Origin: Roseibium sp. MMSF_3544
GTDB taxonomy: Bacteria > Pseudomonadota > Alphaproteobacteria > Rhizobiales > Stappiaceae
Reading direction: 5' to 3'
Assembly (NCBI RefSeq): GCF_030732845.1
Contig: NZ_JASHKA010000013.1
Location: forward strand, 1-64,000
Length of the DNA stretch: 64,000 nt
A program made the translations under genes and the position numbers. The notes below the pieces were generated by a model, which saw only the letters and a list, made by a program, of their open reading frames with translations, made no database searches and was not told the origin of the DNA. Positions 1 to 8,898 of the stretch are shown here, in pieces. The first letter of the stretch is position 1; each line of letters begins with the position of its first letter.

Positions 1-63
1 CGTACGGTCCTCAACATCCGCCGAAACAGACTTCCCGTTCAAAACCATCGATACCTTCGACAT
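1..63 (-). CDS. coxS: CO dehydrogenase small subunit-like (2Fe-2S) protein, N-terminal fragment
   Basis: Only the first 21 codons are in the window. The gene reads leftward and runs off the left edge. The ATG at 63 is preceded by a good ribosome binding site (GGGAGAGG, about 6 bases upstream). The visible peptide begins MSKVSMVLNGKSVSADVEDR, the typical opening strand of CoxS/XdhC-type [2Fe-2S] ferredoxin subunits of molybdenum hydroxylases (aerobic CO dehydrogenase family). The cysteine motifs lie outside the window. The upstream coxG on the same strand, 122 bases away, supports a cox-type cluster. Whether the enzyme oxidises CO or belongs to the form II group of uncertain substrate cannot be judged here. 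Confidence 0.7.
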   Translation of the reverse strand, partial: MSKVSMVLNGKSVSADVEDRT

Positions 64-185
64 AAATTCCTCTCCCTCGTAAAGGCTCTCTTGCAAGGAA
101 CAACTTATTGATTACGCGTCATAATCCTGTTTTTGCCTTGCCGGTACTTTCAAAACATCATCAAACCAAATGCAGGGTGACCAGG

Positions 186-890
186 TCAACTGGCAAGCGC
201 CAGCACCAGGATCAGCACGCCCAACAGGGCCAGGCCCCAGACCACAGGACCACCAAATGCATTCCGGCCTGCGGCAGCTTCAAGGTTCTCCTCCGCCTTG
301 TGGAAGGTCTCCTCAACCGCATGCTCGGCTTCCTCGATTGCGTGCATGACTTCGCCAGGCGTTTCTTCAATCGCGATCCGTTTGGCCTCTTCGGCGACAC
401 CGGGATCGATATCTTCCTCCGTTACCGGAGCACTTTCGGGCTGTTTGGACCCAGCCGGTACCAGTTCGGCAAACTTGTCAAAAAACTCTCCCGCCATCTT
501 TTTTGCGGTGGAGTCAATCAGACGGCTTCCCAACTGGGCAAGTTTGCCCCCCACCTGGGCCATTGCCTCATATGTTAAAACGGTTTCATCGCCCTCTTCG
601 GCCAGACTGATGTCAGCGGAGCCTTTCGCAAATCCGGCGACACCACCCTTGCCTTCTCCGGTGATCGTGTAGCTTTCCGGCGGTTTAAGGTTTTCGAGCG
701 TAACGGCGCCTTTGAACTTCGCCTTGACCGGTCCGATCTTGGTCGTGACCTGGGCATTCATTTCCGTATCCGACGTCTTTTCGAGACTTTCACAGCCTGG
801 AATACAGGCTTTGAGGATCTCCGGATCATTGAGGGCTTCCCAGACAGCCTCTCTTTTTGCCGGTATCCGGTGGGAGCCGTTCATGTCCAT
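186..890 (-). CDS. coxG: CoxG-family SRPBCC protein with C-terminal membrane anchor
   Basis: 234 aa. Residues 1-145 look like the SRPBCC/CoxG (carbon monoxide dehydrogenase subunit G) fold: MNGSHRIPAKREAVWEALND at the start, the typical IPGCESLE segment, and a GKGGVAGFAKGSADISL stretch. An acidic, Glu/Ala-rich linker follows (about 150-210). The last about 20 residues are hydrophobic (VVWGLALLGVLILVLALAS), which suggests a membrane anchor. Family members help recruit or mature molybdenum CO dehydrogenase at the membrane. The start at 890 has GAGGGAGA upstream; a second ATG lies two codons in. The gene precedes the coxS-like gene in the same direction. Confidence 0.85.
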   Translation of the reverse strand: MDMNGSHRIPAKREAVWEALNDPEILKACIPGCESLEKTSDTEMNAQVTTKIGPVKAKFKGAVTLENLKPPESYTITGEGKGGVAGFAKGSADISLAEEGDETVLTYEAMAQVGGKLAQLGSRLIDSTAKKMAGEFFDKFAELVPAGSKQPESAPVTEEDIDPGVAEEAKRIAIEETPGEVMHAIEEAEHAVEETFHKAEENLEAAAGRNAFGGPVVWGLALLGVLILVLALAS

Positions 891-1148
891 TTTGTTCTCC
901 CTCTTTTTGCACCTTGTCTAATTTTGTCAGTAGCTTGGTGGACATTGAAGGGGAAAACCACCGTCAATGCGCGTGCGATGCAGACCTATGAGAGCGTGCT
1001 TCGTTCCGAAATTCAATAACTTATGTATCGCGGGCAAAAGATTTTACGGGTGCCGCGGTCCCGCACCGGGCATAACTCAGTCCCATGCGCGAGGACTCAT
1101 GACGGCCTCCTGCGCAACGGTCATGTCTGACGTCTGGTTGGAAGGGCT

Positions 1149-3392
1149 TTATCCGACTGCGAGGTTTGGAACGCGTGAGTCCTGGATGAAGGCATTCAAC
1201 TCGGCGTTAGTGAGTGGCTTTGCATACAGATACCCTTGCAAATAGTCACACTGAAGGTCGCGCATGATCTCTCGTTGCTCTGCCGTCTCGACGCCTTCCG
1301 CCGTCACGCTTAGATCGAGCGCCTGCGCGACAGCGATGATCGACTTCACCACCGCGAGCGCATCGGTATCCTGGTCCATGTTCATGATGAAGCTGCGGTC
1401 GATCTTGATGCCGTCAACCGGCAGCTTCCGAAGATAGCTGAACGAGGAATAGCCTGTCCCGAAATCGTCGATCACCACCTTCGCGCCTTTGTTGCGAAGC
1501 CAGGTCAGCAGCGACATCGTCACTTGGTCATTGCTGATGAACAAACCCTCGGTCACTTCAAAAACCAGCCTGTCGAGGCTCAGATCGGCAGCGGAAGCCG
1601 CATCTTCAATGTCCTTGTAAATCCGGTTGGCCTGAACCTGCCTCGGAGAAAGGTTCACGTTCAGCCTGACATGTCTCGACAAACCGTGTAGCCGGCTGAA
1701 TTCGGAAAATGCGGACTTGAACATCCAGGCACCGATCTCGGTGATCAATCCGCTCGCCTCGGCCGCTTCAATCATGCGGGCCGTATTCAGGAAGTTTCCG
1801 GACGGAGTTCTGAACCGCATCAGCGCTTCGAAAGCGGCAATGCTCTCATCGCTGGCATGCATGATCGGTTGGTAGTTGAGCGAGAATTCCGTTTGGTTGC
1901 CCGATCCGGTCAAAAGAGATGCAAGCCTTAGTCTCTCGAATGCGGCCTCCTGCATCAGCGGATGAAAGACCGCGTGATTGGTGAGTCCTTTTTGCCTGAC
2001 ATCGTTCAGGGCAATCGACGCATACCGAACGGTCTCCTCAGCACCTCTGATCTCGCCGTCAGCGGCTGCAAATCCCAGCCTCAACCGCAACGTAATCTGG
2101 TTTTCATCCAGCGTGATCGGTTCCTGGAAGGCGTCCTCGATACGCGCGACAACATCCTGGATCTTGTTCTCTTCGCCGCCTTTGAGAAGAATAAGGAACT
2201 CGTCCTTTTCTTTGCGGGCGATCGTAAGCGCGTCCGGAAATGTCTGCGAAAGCCTGTGACCGGTTCGCTTCAAAACGGCCCCGGCGCGTTCATCGCCGAT
2301 GCCATCCACGATGACCCGAAACCGTTGAATGTCGGAGTGTACGACCAAGAGCGGCCCATGCTTGGCCGAACATCGTTGAAAGGTCTCAAGGAAACCGGAA
2401 AACGTCGAAAGACCGGTAACCCGATCAACATAGGCAAGGTTGCGAATGTGCTCAAGAAGGCCCGTTTTCTCGTAACCAAGGGCAACATTCGAAACAAAGA
2501 GCTGAACGACTTCAGATCCGACAAGCTCTTCAAGCACGCTTTCAGACAAGCCGACGAAAAGTGCACCGGCCAATCCGTTTCTGGTGATCAGTGGCAGCGC
2601 GACGCCGTGGGGCGTTGACACCGTTGCCTTGCTTTCTGTGCATTCCGTGACGTTCTTGCGGATCAGGTCGTCGCCGATAACCTCGATCGGTAGATCAATC
2701 TTGTCTTCGAAAGCACCTGTCGCTGATAGAACCCTTACTGTCGAAAGATCGGCACCGCCATAATCCGGAAGCGCTTCCAGACCGCACAACATGGCATCGA
2801 GCGGCTGCCCGACCAGGTCGGCAAGATGCTCCAAGACCGCGGCGGCGAATTCGCTGAGGGCGTTCTTTTCCACAATCGCAGTAAAATGCGCGTTCAGCTG
2901 ACCCAGTTTCTTCCGGTTGGTTTCAAGGGACATCACGAGCTTGTAGCCACGCAGCGCGGTGACAATTGCCGTAATCAGTTTCGTCCGCGAGAGCTCGGCC
3001 TTTTCGGCATAGCCATCGATGTCGAACTTCATGATGACGTCAGTCTGGGGCGCGTAGCCCGGCTGTCCCGTCCGCAAAATAAGCCGTGTGAAGTTGTTGC
3101 CGAGCTCCGATCTGATCCAGCTCACCAATCCCAATCCGGCGGTATCGCTTTCCATGACGACGTCGATCAGCGCGACGGCAATATCGTCACGTTCGATAAG
3201 GCACTGCCGCGCCTCCTGCGCCGATAACGCATGCAGCAACTCAAATGCCCGGCCCTCGAACAGACAGCCGTCGACTGCAATCCGGGTTACTTCATGCACG
3301 TCGGGGTCATCGTCGACAATGAGGATCTTCCAGGGAGACTTTGTGCTCTGCCGGATGTCAGGTTCTGAAGATGCAAGAAAATCCATCGCCAT
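1149..3392 (-). CDS. Response regulator with DUF3369, degenerate GGDEF and EAL domain (c-di-GMP phosphodiesterase)
   Basis: 747 aa. A receiver domain at about 22-145 has the acidic triad D27-D29, phospho-acceptor D77, T108 and K131. It is followed by a DUF3369-like sensor region (about 150-320), as in RpfG-type regulators, then a GGDEF-like domain (335-475) in which the signature reads KEKDEF instead of GGDEF, so it is probably not a cyclase. A C-terminal EAL domain (495-740) carries FEALMRF, NVNLSPRQ, FEVTEG, DDFGTGYSS, KIDRSF, AEGVE and QGY, so the catalytic residues appear complete. The ATG start is chosen because GGAAAGAAGG sits 7 bases upstream; a TTG one codon earlier is also possible. 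The start shares one base with the stop of the kinase gene (TGATG), which implies coupled translation and a cognate pair that lowers c-di-GMP. Confidence 0.9.
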   Translation of the reverse strand: MAMDFLASSEPDIRQSTKSPWKILIVDDDPDVHEVTRIAVDGCLFEGRAFELLHALSAQEARQCLIERDDIAVALIDVVMESDTAGLGLVSWIRSELGNNFTRLILRTGQPGYAPQTDVIMKFDIDGYAEKAELSRTKLITAIVTALRGYKLVMSLETNRKKLGQLNAHFTAIVEKNALSEFAAAVLEHLADLVGQPLDAMLCGLEALPDYGGADLSTVRVLSATGAFEDKIDLPIEVIGDDLIRKNVTECTESKATVSTPHGVALPLITRNGLAGALFVGLSESVLEELVGSEVVQLFVSNVALGYEKTGLLEHIRNLAYVDRVTGLSTFSGFLETFQRCSAKHGPLLVVHSDIQRFRVIVDGIGDERAGAVLKRTGHRLSQTFPDALTIARKEKDEFLILLKGGEENKIQDVVARIEDAFQEPITLDENQITLRLRLGFAAADGEIRGAEETVRYASIALNDVRQKGLTNHAVFHPLMQEAAFERLRLASLLTGSGNQTEFSLNYQPIMHASDESIAAFEALMRFRTPSGNFLNTARMIEAAEASGLITEIGAWMFKSAFSEFSRLHGLSRHVRLNVNLSPRQVQANRIYKDIEDAASAADLSLDRLVFEVTEGLFISNDQVTMSLLTWLRNKGAKVVIDDFGTGYSSFSYLRKLPVDGIKIDRSFIMNMDQDTDALAVVKSIIAVAQALDLSVTAEGVETAEQREIMRDLQCDYLQGYLYAKPLTNAELNAFIQDSRVPNLAVG

Positions 3393-4993
3393 CAATACAC
3401 CTTCTTTCCTGCTTCTGTTTTTGTTTCAGAAGACGCTTTGACAGGGAGTTCAATTGTGAATTCGGTTCCGGCGCCCACTTTGGACGACACATTTATCGTC
3501 CCGTTCAGTGCTTCGGTCACCAGCTGATAACAAATCGCCATTCCCAAACCAGAACCACCCTTGCCGAACTTGGTCGTGAAGAATGGCTCAAACACCTTCT
3601 TCAGGTTTTTTTCAGGAATTCCAACGCCATAATCCTTGCACGTCAGGACAATCCTTTTGGGTTTTGCATCGTTCCCGCTGTACTCCGACGGCGACACGAC
3701 CCTTGACGACAACTCGATCGTCCCTTCGCTGCGTCCCTCGTAAGCATGCTTCATGGCATTCTCGACAAGATTGGAAACGAGCTGGCTCACCGCGCCGGGG
3801 TAACTTTCAACGACTTCTTCGGCATTCAGCTTCAACTCGACCTTGAACGAGGTCTTTTTCAACGTCGGCAGAAGGGTCGCAATCGTCTCGCGGATAATGT
3901 GATCGAAATTGAACGAACGCATTTTCTCGCTTTGGCGGTCAACCGCGACCTGCCGGAAATTACCGACAAGCTCTCTCGCCCGTCCGAGCGTCTTGTCGAT
4001 AATGCCCGCAGTGTCTGATATGCGCTGCACTTCGCTCTCCAGCATTTCCTTGCTGAGACGCTGCTGCTCAAGCTCGGTTTTGAGCAAACTTGTGGAATCC
4101 TGGATTGTTGTTGCCGCCATCAGGGCGTTTCCGAGCGGCGTGTTCAACTCATGCGATACTCCGGCCACAAGCGCTCCGAGCGCTGCCAGGTTGTCCGCTT
4201 GGATAAGCTCCTCCTGCACCAGCTTGAGCTGTTCCGTGCGATGTGCGACGAGATCTTCAAGATTGGTCTGGTATTCCTGAATTTTCTGTAGGTCCAAATG
4301 CCTGCGCTGCACCATGGACTGAAGACTTTCCGCAAGGATCCCGATTTCATCGTCTCGACCGGGCATCAGCTGAGACGTCGGCGGGTCCTCGATAAGCCTT
4401 GGTGTCGACAGATAATCGACAATGGCCGACAAAGGCAGCCCGATCAGGCGCCGGAACACCATCCGGATGACGACCGCAAGCAGGAGCAGATAGACAATGA
4501 TCGCTGCAACGATGTAACCAACGGTCGAAACGATTTCACGAGAAATCATATTTCGGTCGAGAAGGATGAAAACCTGCCCGATCGCATCCTTGTGCAAGAT
4601 CGTGCTGGGAGAATTCAATGTGTAGCTCAGCGCATCGCCCCGGCGAAGGCCCTCGACCGGTTCCCCGAAGTCCCCCGTGTCAGGCGTTTCCACCCAGACA
4701 CGTTCCACGACCTCAAGACTCTCAAGACCGCGAATTAGCTGGAGCGTAGCATCGGCATTGACCGTCCAAATTGCTCTTTCGAACGGACGCTTTGTCGCCT
4801 GAAAGAAGGCTTCGGTCACACGGATCGCACGCGCGTGCGCATCGTCCCAGGTGATCTTCGTCAATATCCCGATAAAGACGAGCCCAAGCAAAGCGAACAA
4901 GCCAAGAGTATAAAGAATGAAGGTCCGCGACAGACTGGCATGACCCACTTCTTTTGGAGCGTATGGCAACGACGCACTGGTGCTGATACTCAA
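3392..4993 (-). CDS. Membrane sensor histidine kinase
   Basis: About 533 aa. The first transmembrane helix is at about 24-46, a periplasmic sensing region at 47-155, and a second helix at 156-180. A HAMP-like segment and coiled coil (about 183-265) follow. The dimerisation box is GVSHELNTPLGN with phospho-acceptor H281, and a HATPase_c domain (about 390-525) has an N box (SNLVENAMKHA), a G1 box (DYGVGIP), FEPFFTTK and a G2 box (GGSGLGMAI). The HELNTPLGN form occurs in kinases paired with DUF3369 response regulators. The start is uncertain: the ORF opens with TTG at 4993 without an obvious ribosome binding site, and a GTG at codon 17 would also leave the first helix intact. It is translated just ahead of the EAL response regulator, the likely phosphotransfer partner. 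Confidence 0.85.
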   Translation of the reverse strand: MSISTSASLPYAPKEVGHASLSRTFILYTLGLFALLGLVFIGILTKITWDDAHARAIRVTEAFFQATKRPFERAIWTVNADATLQLIRGLESLEVVERVWVETPDTGDFGEPVEGLRRGDALSYTLNSPSTILHKDAIGQVFILLDRNMISREIVSTVGYIVAAIIVYLLLLAVVIRMVFRRLIGLPLSAIVDYLSTPRLIEDPPTSQLMPGRDDEIGILAESLQSMVQRRHLDLQKIQEYQTNLEDLVAHRTEQLKLVQEELIQADNLAALGALVAGVSHELNTPLGNALMAATTIQDSTSLLKTELEQQRLSKEMLESEVQRISDTAGIIDKTLGRARELVGNFRQVAVDRQSEKMRSFNFDHIIRETIATLLPTLKKTSFKVELKLNAEEVVESYPGAVSQLVSNLVENAMKHAYEGRSEGTIELSSRVVSPSEYSGNDAKPKRIVLTCKDYGVGIPEKNLKKVFEPFFTTKFGKGGSGLGMAICYQLVTEALNGTINVSSKVGAGTEFTIELPVKASSETKTEAGKKVY

Positions 4994-5308
4994 GACAGTA
5001 AGTCCGTATTACTCAGTCTTTCCCTCAACTGCGTAGTGTGCGCAGGTTTTCTAAATTTTCCATAAAAATCAATTGTAAATAAACTCAGTTCGACGTCGAA
5101 TTTGCGCTCGAAATTCTTGAAACATTTTGGAACTTGTTTGCGTGTCCTCCGGATTTTTACGGCAAACCGGCAATGCTTGTAAATTCGCCCGGCTTGAGCG
5201 TGTTTACTTGTGCGCAGAGCGACAAACGGTTTGGCATATTCCTTTTGGAGACGCGAAATTTGGAGGGGCATCGCTAAACGAAAGCCTGACATTCCCTTTC
5301 GTCCGCGG
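4994..5308. other. Intergenic region upstream of the kinase, with a perfect 12-bp palindrome
   Basis: 315 bases between the LysR stop and the kinase start, with no convincing ORF. It is AT-rich at 5045-5090. It contains the perfect palindrome TTCGACGTCGAA at 5089-5100, about 95 bases upstream of the kinase start, a possible regulator site. The kinase/EAL promoter should lie here, but I cannot assign a clear -35/-10 pair. Confidence 0.35.
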
Positions 5309-6196
5309 TCAGCCCGCAGTGTTCCTGAGGTTGAAGAGACACGTGGTGAAGTCCCTCACCAGCTTCGATTTTTGCGCATCAGGCCGGAACAGCAGGAACG
5401 AGCGAAAATTGACCGCAGGTGTGAACGGGCGCACCACCAGCCCTCTGGCAACAAAACCGTCAACTACCAGCGGATTGACCAGCGCTATCGCATCACCTGA
5501 AAGCGCCAAGGCACACGCCGTCGTCGAAGAAGGTGTTTCCACCACATAGTCGGGCGTAACGCCTGCATCATTCAAGATCGCATCAAACCGGTGGCGTGCC
5601 CTATCTTCCGGTGCCAACCCAATCATTGGCTGGCCAACCAGGTCTTCTTGGGCGAGCGTGTCCAGTTTTACCAAGGGATGATTGGGAGCCATGGCAATGA
5701 CGCCGGAAAACCCGCCAAAGTGGGTCGTGTCCAGTCCGGAGCGATCTATTTCATCAGCTGCCAAACCGACATCGAAGTTACCATCCACAACCTGGTTGCG
5801 AACCTGCGCCGAAGGCAGGATGTGAAGCGTTATCCGGACGCGCGGGTTCTTCAATCTGAAGTCCTGAATTGCCCGCGGCACCAGCTCCGCTCCGAGGGCT
5901 GAAAGCGAGGCAATTTTCAAATGCCCCGAGCCGTAATCCCGGATCGCCGCGGCGACGGACCTCAACCGATCCATGCCTTTGAAACTCTCTGACACCTCCC
6001 GGAAAAACAATTGACCTTCGGTGGTTGGAACCATCCGTCCGCGCACTCGGTCAAAGAGTGAGAAACCAAGGGATGCCTCAAGTTCGGCAATGCTTCTGCT
6101 GATCGCCGGCTGCGTAATTTGCATCAACTCAGCTGCGCGAACCGTCGATCCCGAGATCATCAGATTGTGGAAGGCTTCAAGCTGCCTGAACTTCAT
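5309..6196 (-). CDS. LysR-family transcriptional regulator
   Basis: 295 aa from the ATG at 6196; a GTG two codons upstream (6202) would give 297. An N-terminal winged helix-turn-helix (residues 2-62: MKFRQLEAF, STVRAAELMQITQPAISRSI) is followed by a LysR substrate-binding domain (about 90-290). Length is normal for the family. It is divergent from the cystathionine beta-lyase/EamA genes with 108 bases between the start codons, the classical arrangement in which a LysR protein controls its neighbour and itself. The inducer is unknown; sulphur amino acids or related compounds are a guess from context. Confidence 0.92.
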   Translation of the reverse strand: MKFRQLEAFHNLMISGSTVRAAELMQITQPAISRSIAELEASLGFSLFDRVRGRMVPTTEGQLFFREVSESFKGMDRLRSVAAAIRDYGSGHLKIASLSALGAELVPRAIQDFRLKNPRVRITLHILPSAQVRNQVVDGNFDVGLAADEIDRSGLDTTHFGGFSGVIAMAPNHPLVKLDTLAQEDLVGQPMIGLAPEDRARHRFDAILNDAGVTPDYVVETPSSTTACALALSGDAIALVNPLVVDGFVARGLVVRPFTPAVNFRSFLLFRPDAQKSKLVRDFTTCLFNLRNTAG

Positions 6197-6225
6197 GCTC
6201 ACGTCTCACAGGATATAAAATTTAA

Positions 6226-6239
6226 GCATAGAATTATGC
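6226..6239. promoter_or_regulatory. Candidate LysR binding site overlapping the metC-like promoter
   Basis: GCATA-GAAT-TATGC is a perfect 5-bp inverted repeat in the divergent intergenic region. A -10-like TATAAA at 6245-6250 lies to its right, and a weak -35 (TTAAGC, 6222-6227) overlaps the left arm. This placement suits activation of the plus-strand gene by the divergent LysR protein. The assignment rests on position and symmetry only. Confidence 0.45.
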
Positions 6240-6304
6240 CTAACTATAAATTGTTTGCCAAAGAGAATTCTGCTGTAGTTCGCCGAGTTTTGAGAGGAAA
6301 AACC

Positions 6305-7465
6305 ATGCGCGACGCTACAAAGTGCACGATACATCCCAATGTCGACCAATCTGAATTTTCAAGTCTGACGGTCCCGACCTATCGCGCATCGACAATCGTG
6401 TTCGATGACGCTCAGGCTTTTGCAACGCGTCTTGAGCGCGATCTCGACAGCTATTTCTACGGCCTGCACGGAACACCAACCACGAGAACGCTTGAGGCAC
6501 AGCTTACAAGCCTTGAAAACGGGCTGCGCACAGTCATCGTGTCGTCCGGTCAGTCCGCAGCGACGCTTGTTTTCCTGAGCGTTCTTTTGCCGGGCGATAC
6601 GGTCTTGATCCCCGACAATGTCTACCCGCCCGTTCTTGAGTTTTGCCTCGACTACCTGCAGCCGCGGGGCATCCACCACAAAATCTACCGGCCCGACGGC
6701 AAAACGATCGAAGAGCTGATCGACCCTTCGGTGAAACTGATCTGGGCAGAAACCCCGGGATCAACCACAATGGAGATGCAGGATTTGCGCGCAATTGCGG
6801 CGCTTGGAAAGAAGCACGGCATTTTGACCGGGGCCGACAACACTTGGGCGACCCCTCTTTACTTGAAGCCGCTAGATCTCGGCATCGATTTTTCGATGCA
6901 GGCGCTTTCCAAATATGTTGGAGGACACTCGGATCTGTTGCTCGGGTCCGTTTGCGTAAACGACCTGGAACTGCGCAGGAAATTGCGTGACACAATGCGC
7001 ATGCTGGGCATCGGCGTTGGTCCGGATGAAGTCGCCCTTGCTTTAAGGGGGATCGAGACGATGGGCGTTCGGCTTCAGCATGCGGGCAAGGTCGCGTTGA
7101 GCCTCGCTGAAGAATTGTCCGCACGCGAAAATGTTGATCTGGTTTTGCACCCTGCCCTACCGGATTTCCCGCAGCATGAGCTCTGGAAACGCGATTTCTC
7201 CGGGTCAAGCGGCGTCTTCAGTGTTGTGCTGAGTGCGAAACAGGAAGCCAATCTGGACGATGGCCTGAACCGGCTGAAACTCATGGCAATCGGTGCAAGC
7301 TGGGGCGGAACGCGGAGCCTTGTTGCACCGGTGACCATCGGGCAAGGCCGTAAATTTGCAAATGCTCAACATCAAAGAACAATCCTGCGGATTAGTATTG
7401 GTCTAGAGGACCCTGAAGACCTGCGCACTGAACTTGGCAATCTGTTCGACATCTTGTCTAACTAA
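6305..7465 (+). CDS. metC: Cystathionine beta-lyase-like PLP enzyme (trans-sulfuration family)
   Basis: 386 aa. Cys/Met metabolism PLP-dependent enzyme fold. The PLP-binding lysine is K203 in SKYVGGHSD, D178 in GADNTW should contact the pyridine nitrogen, and the YGLHGTPTT and SSGQSAATLVFLS segments are typical of MetC-type enzymes. The expected reaction is cleavage of cystathionine to homocysteine, pyruvate and ammonia, but cysteine desulfhydration or another C-S lyase activity cannot be excluded. The start at 6305 is set by GAGAGGAAA about 5 bases upstream; the reading frame continues further upstream without another good site. It is probably co-transcribed with the EamA transporter 41 bases downstream. 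Confidence 0.88.
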   Translation: MRDATKCTIHPNVDQSEFSSLTVPTYRASTIVFDDAQAFATRLERDLDSYFYGLHGTPTTRTLEAQLTSLENGLRTVIVSSGQSAATLVFLSVLLPGDTVLIPDNVYPPVLEFCLDYLQPRGIHHKIYRPDGKTIEELIDPSVKLIWAETPGSTTMEMQDLRAIAALGKKHGILTGADNTWATPLYLKPLDLGIDFSMQALSKYVGGHSDLLLGSVCVNDLELRRKLRDTMRMLGIGVGPDEVALALRGIETMGVRLQHAGKVALSLAEELSARENVDLVLHPALPDFPQHELWKRDFSGSSGVFSVVLSAKQEANLDDGLNRLKLMAIGASWGGTRSLVAPVTIGQGRKFANAQHQRTILRISIGLEDPEDLRTELGNLFDILSN

Positions 7466-7506
7466 GAAAATATTTTCTTTGTGTGTGCGGCACCGGTTGA
7501 ATTGAA

Positions 7507-8448
7507 ATGACGATGATCCTCGCAAACCCTGCGCAGCCCTTCCGCCACATGCTTTGCCATTTGCTGAAACGGCTGCGAGCAAGGTGGAGTACAATCAAAT
7601 CTAGTGGCCCAAACGCAAGGTCCTATGCCCTCGTCGCTGGAGCTGTCGTTTTGTGGGCGAGCTGGCCAGCGCTTGCAACGGCGGTAAGCCCTGCACCACC
7701 GCTCCTGGTTCTGGGTGCCTCGGCCTTGATCGGCTCTGTGCTTTCTTGCTTTCTGGCGGTTCAACAAGGCAGGTCTCAAGCCTTTGTGTACGTGCCGCTG
7801 AAAACACTGGTCTTCGTGGCGATCGGATTGATGGGCAACAACGCCTTCTATCTCGCGGCCATAGCGCGAATAGGACCAGCTGAAGCGAATGTCGTCCATT
7901 ATCTCTGGCCGGTTTTGTTTGTCCTGCTGGCCTCTCTGTTACATCGGCGCATGCCTTCCTTGTTGCAAACGCTCGGAATAGCCTGTGGTTTTTTGGGCGT
8001 TGCAATTGCCCTGTCCCCAAAGATGGCCGGAAACCTGGACGTTTTTGGCGCCTTGCTTGGTGTCTGCGGCGCCTTGACTTTCGCAGCCTATTCGGTCGGC
8101 CGTTCGCTTGCGAAAGTTGAAACGGATGTTGTCGGCCCGTCACTCGGGCTTGCCGGGGTGTGTGCCTTGGGCGCACATGTCTTGCTTGAACCTATCTATT
8201 GGCCATCCGCCAAGGAATGGTTCGTGATTGCACTTATGGGAATCGGGCCTTTCACGGTCGCGAACGTGTTGTGGGACAGGGCAACACGTGCCGGCTCCAC
8301 GGCAACGATCTCCAGCCTTGCCTTTCTAACGCCTCTGGTCGCTATGGGTTTGCTCGCTGCTTTTGGGCTCGGACAGGTCGGCATAGCCGTGGTTGTTGGA
8401 GCGCTTTTTGCGATTGCCGGTGCTTTGCTGAGTTCAGGTTCCAAATAA
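7507..8448 (+). CDS. EamA/DMT-family transporter
   Basis: 313 aa with about ten hydrophobic segments from residue 40 onward, arranged as two EamA repeats. The first about 38 residues are basic and could be shorter if a downstream ATG (codon 15) is used. Drug/metabolite transporters of this type often export amino acids or related metabolites. The pattern NNAFYLAAIARIGPAEANVVHYLWPV resembles YddG/RhaT-type exporters. Placed behind a C-S lyase and a divergent LysR gene, it may move the substrate or product of that lyase. No strong ribosome binding site is seen, so coupling to the upstream gene is possible. Confidence 0.82.
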   Translation: MTMILANPAQPFRHMLCHLLKRLRARWSTIKSSGPNARSYALVAGAVVLWASWPALATAVSPAPPLLVLGASALIGSVLSCFLAVQQGRSQAFVYVPLKTLVFVAIGLMGNNAFYLAAIARIGPAEANVVHYLWPVLFVLLASLLHRRMPSLLQTLGIACGFLGVAIALSPKMAGNLDVFGALLGVCGALTFAAYSVGRSLAKVETDVVGPSLGLAGVCALGAHVLLEPIYWPSAKEWFVIALMGIGPFTVANVLWDRATRAGSTATISSLAFLTPLVAMGLLAAFGLGQVGIAVVVGALFAIAGALLSSGSK

Positions 8449-8898
8449 GGACATACCGTTACGGGACTGGCGAAACCCGGGCCATATGACCTCCTGGCAC
8501 ACGGTCCACCGCACTGATGACCACGACCTGAATGGCACATCTTCCCTGACCTCTCCCTGCTCACGAGGCGTCAAACCGCGCTTCGCCAAAAGAGCGCGTG
8601 CCTAACCGCGCCGCCTGGACCGAAACGATGTGATCCGTTGCATGTTTTTCAATTCGGAAGCCTCGAAAATCTTGTTTTCAATCGATAGTAAATTACGCAC
8701 AAAGCAATCAGGATTACTCGGCGACACTCTCAGTATTCACCAGACAAGCTAAGCAAATACAGCCTCTGATTGCGCTTCCAGAGTGAATTTGCAAAAGCTT
8801 TGCGTAGCATTTCCGTACATTTTCTCGTATTAATAATAGTAGTGGATCTATTCCACTCAGCTTAGACGCACATTAGTTCGCGCAACCGAGCCGGTAAA
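8449..8898. other. 450-bp intergenic region upstream of the GntR gene
   Basis: No ORF of normal character. The left half (8449-8640) is GC-rich and the right half (8640-8860) is distinctly AT-rich. A -10-like TAATAA (8831-8836) sits directly before an inverted repeat at 8841-8857. No clear terminator is visible behind the EamA gene. The GntR promoter probably lies at about 8800-8860. Confidence 0.4.
8841..8857. promoter_or_regulatory. Candidate GntR operator (AGTGGA-N5-TCCACT)
   Basis: A perfect 6-bp inverted repeat with a 5-base spacer, 42 bases ahead of the GntR start and immediately after a -10-like TAATAA. This would suit autorepression. A single AGTGGA half-site recurs at 10495-10500, in the divergent hydrolase/acyl-CoA synthetase intergenic region. 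No experiment is implied; the call rests on symmetry and position. Confidence 0.45.
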
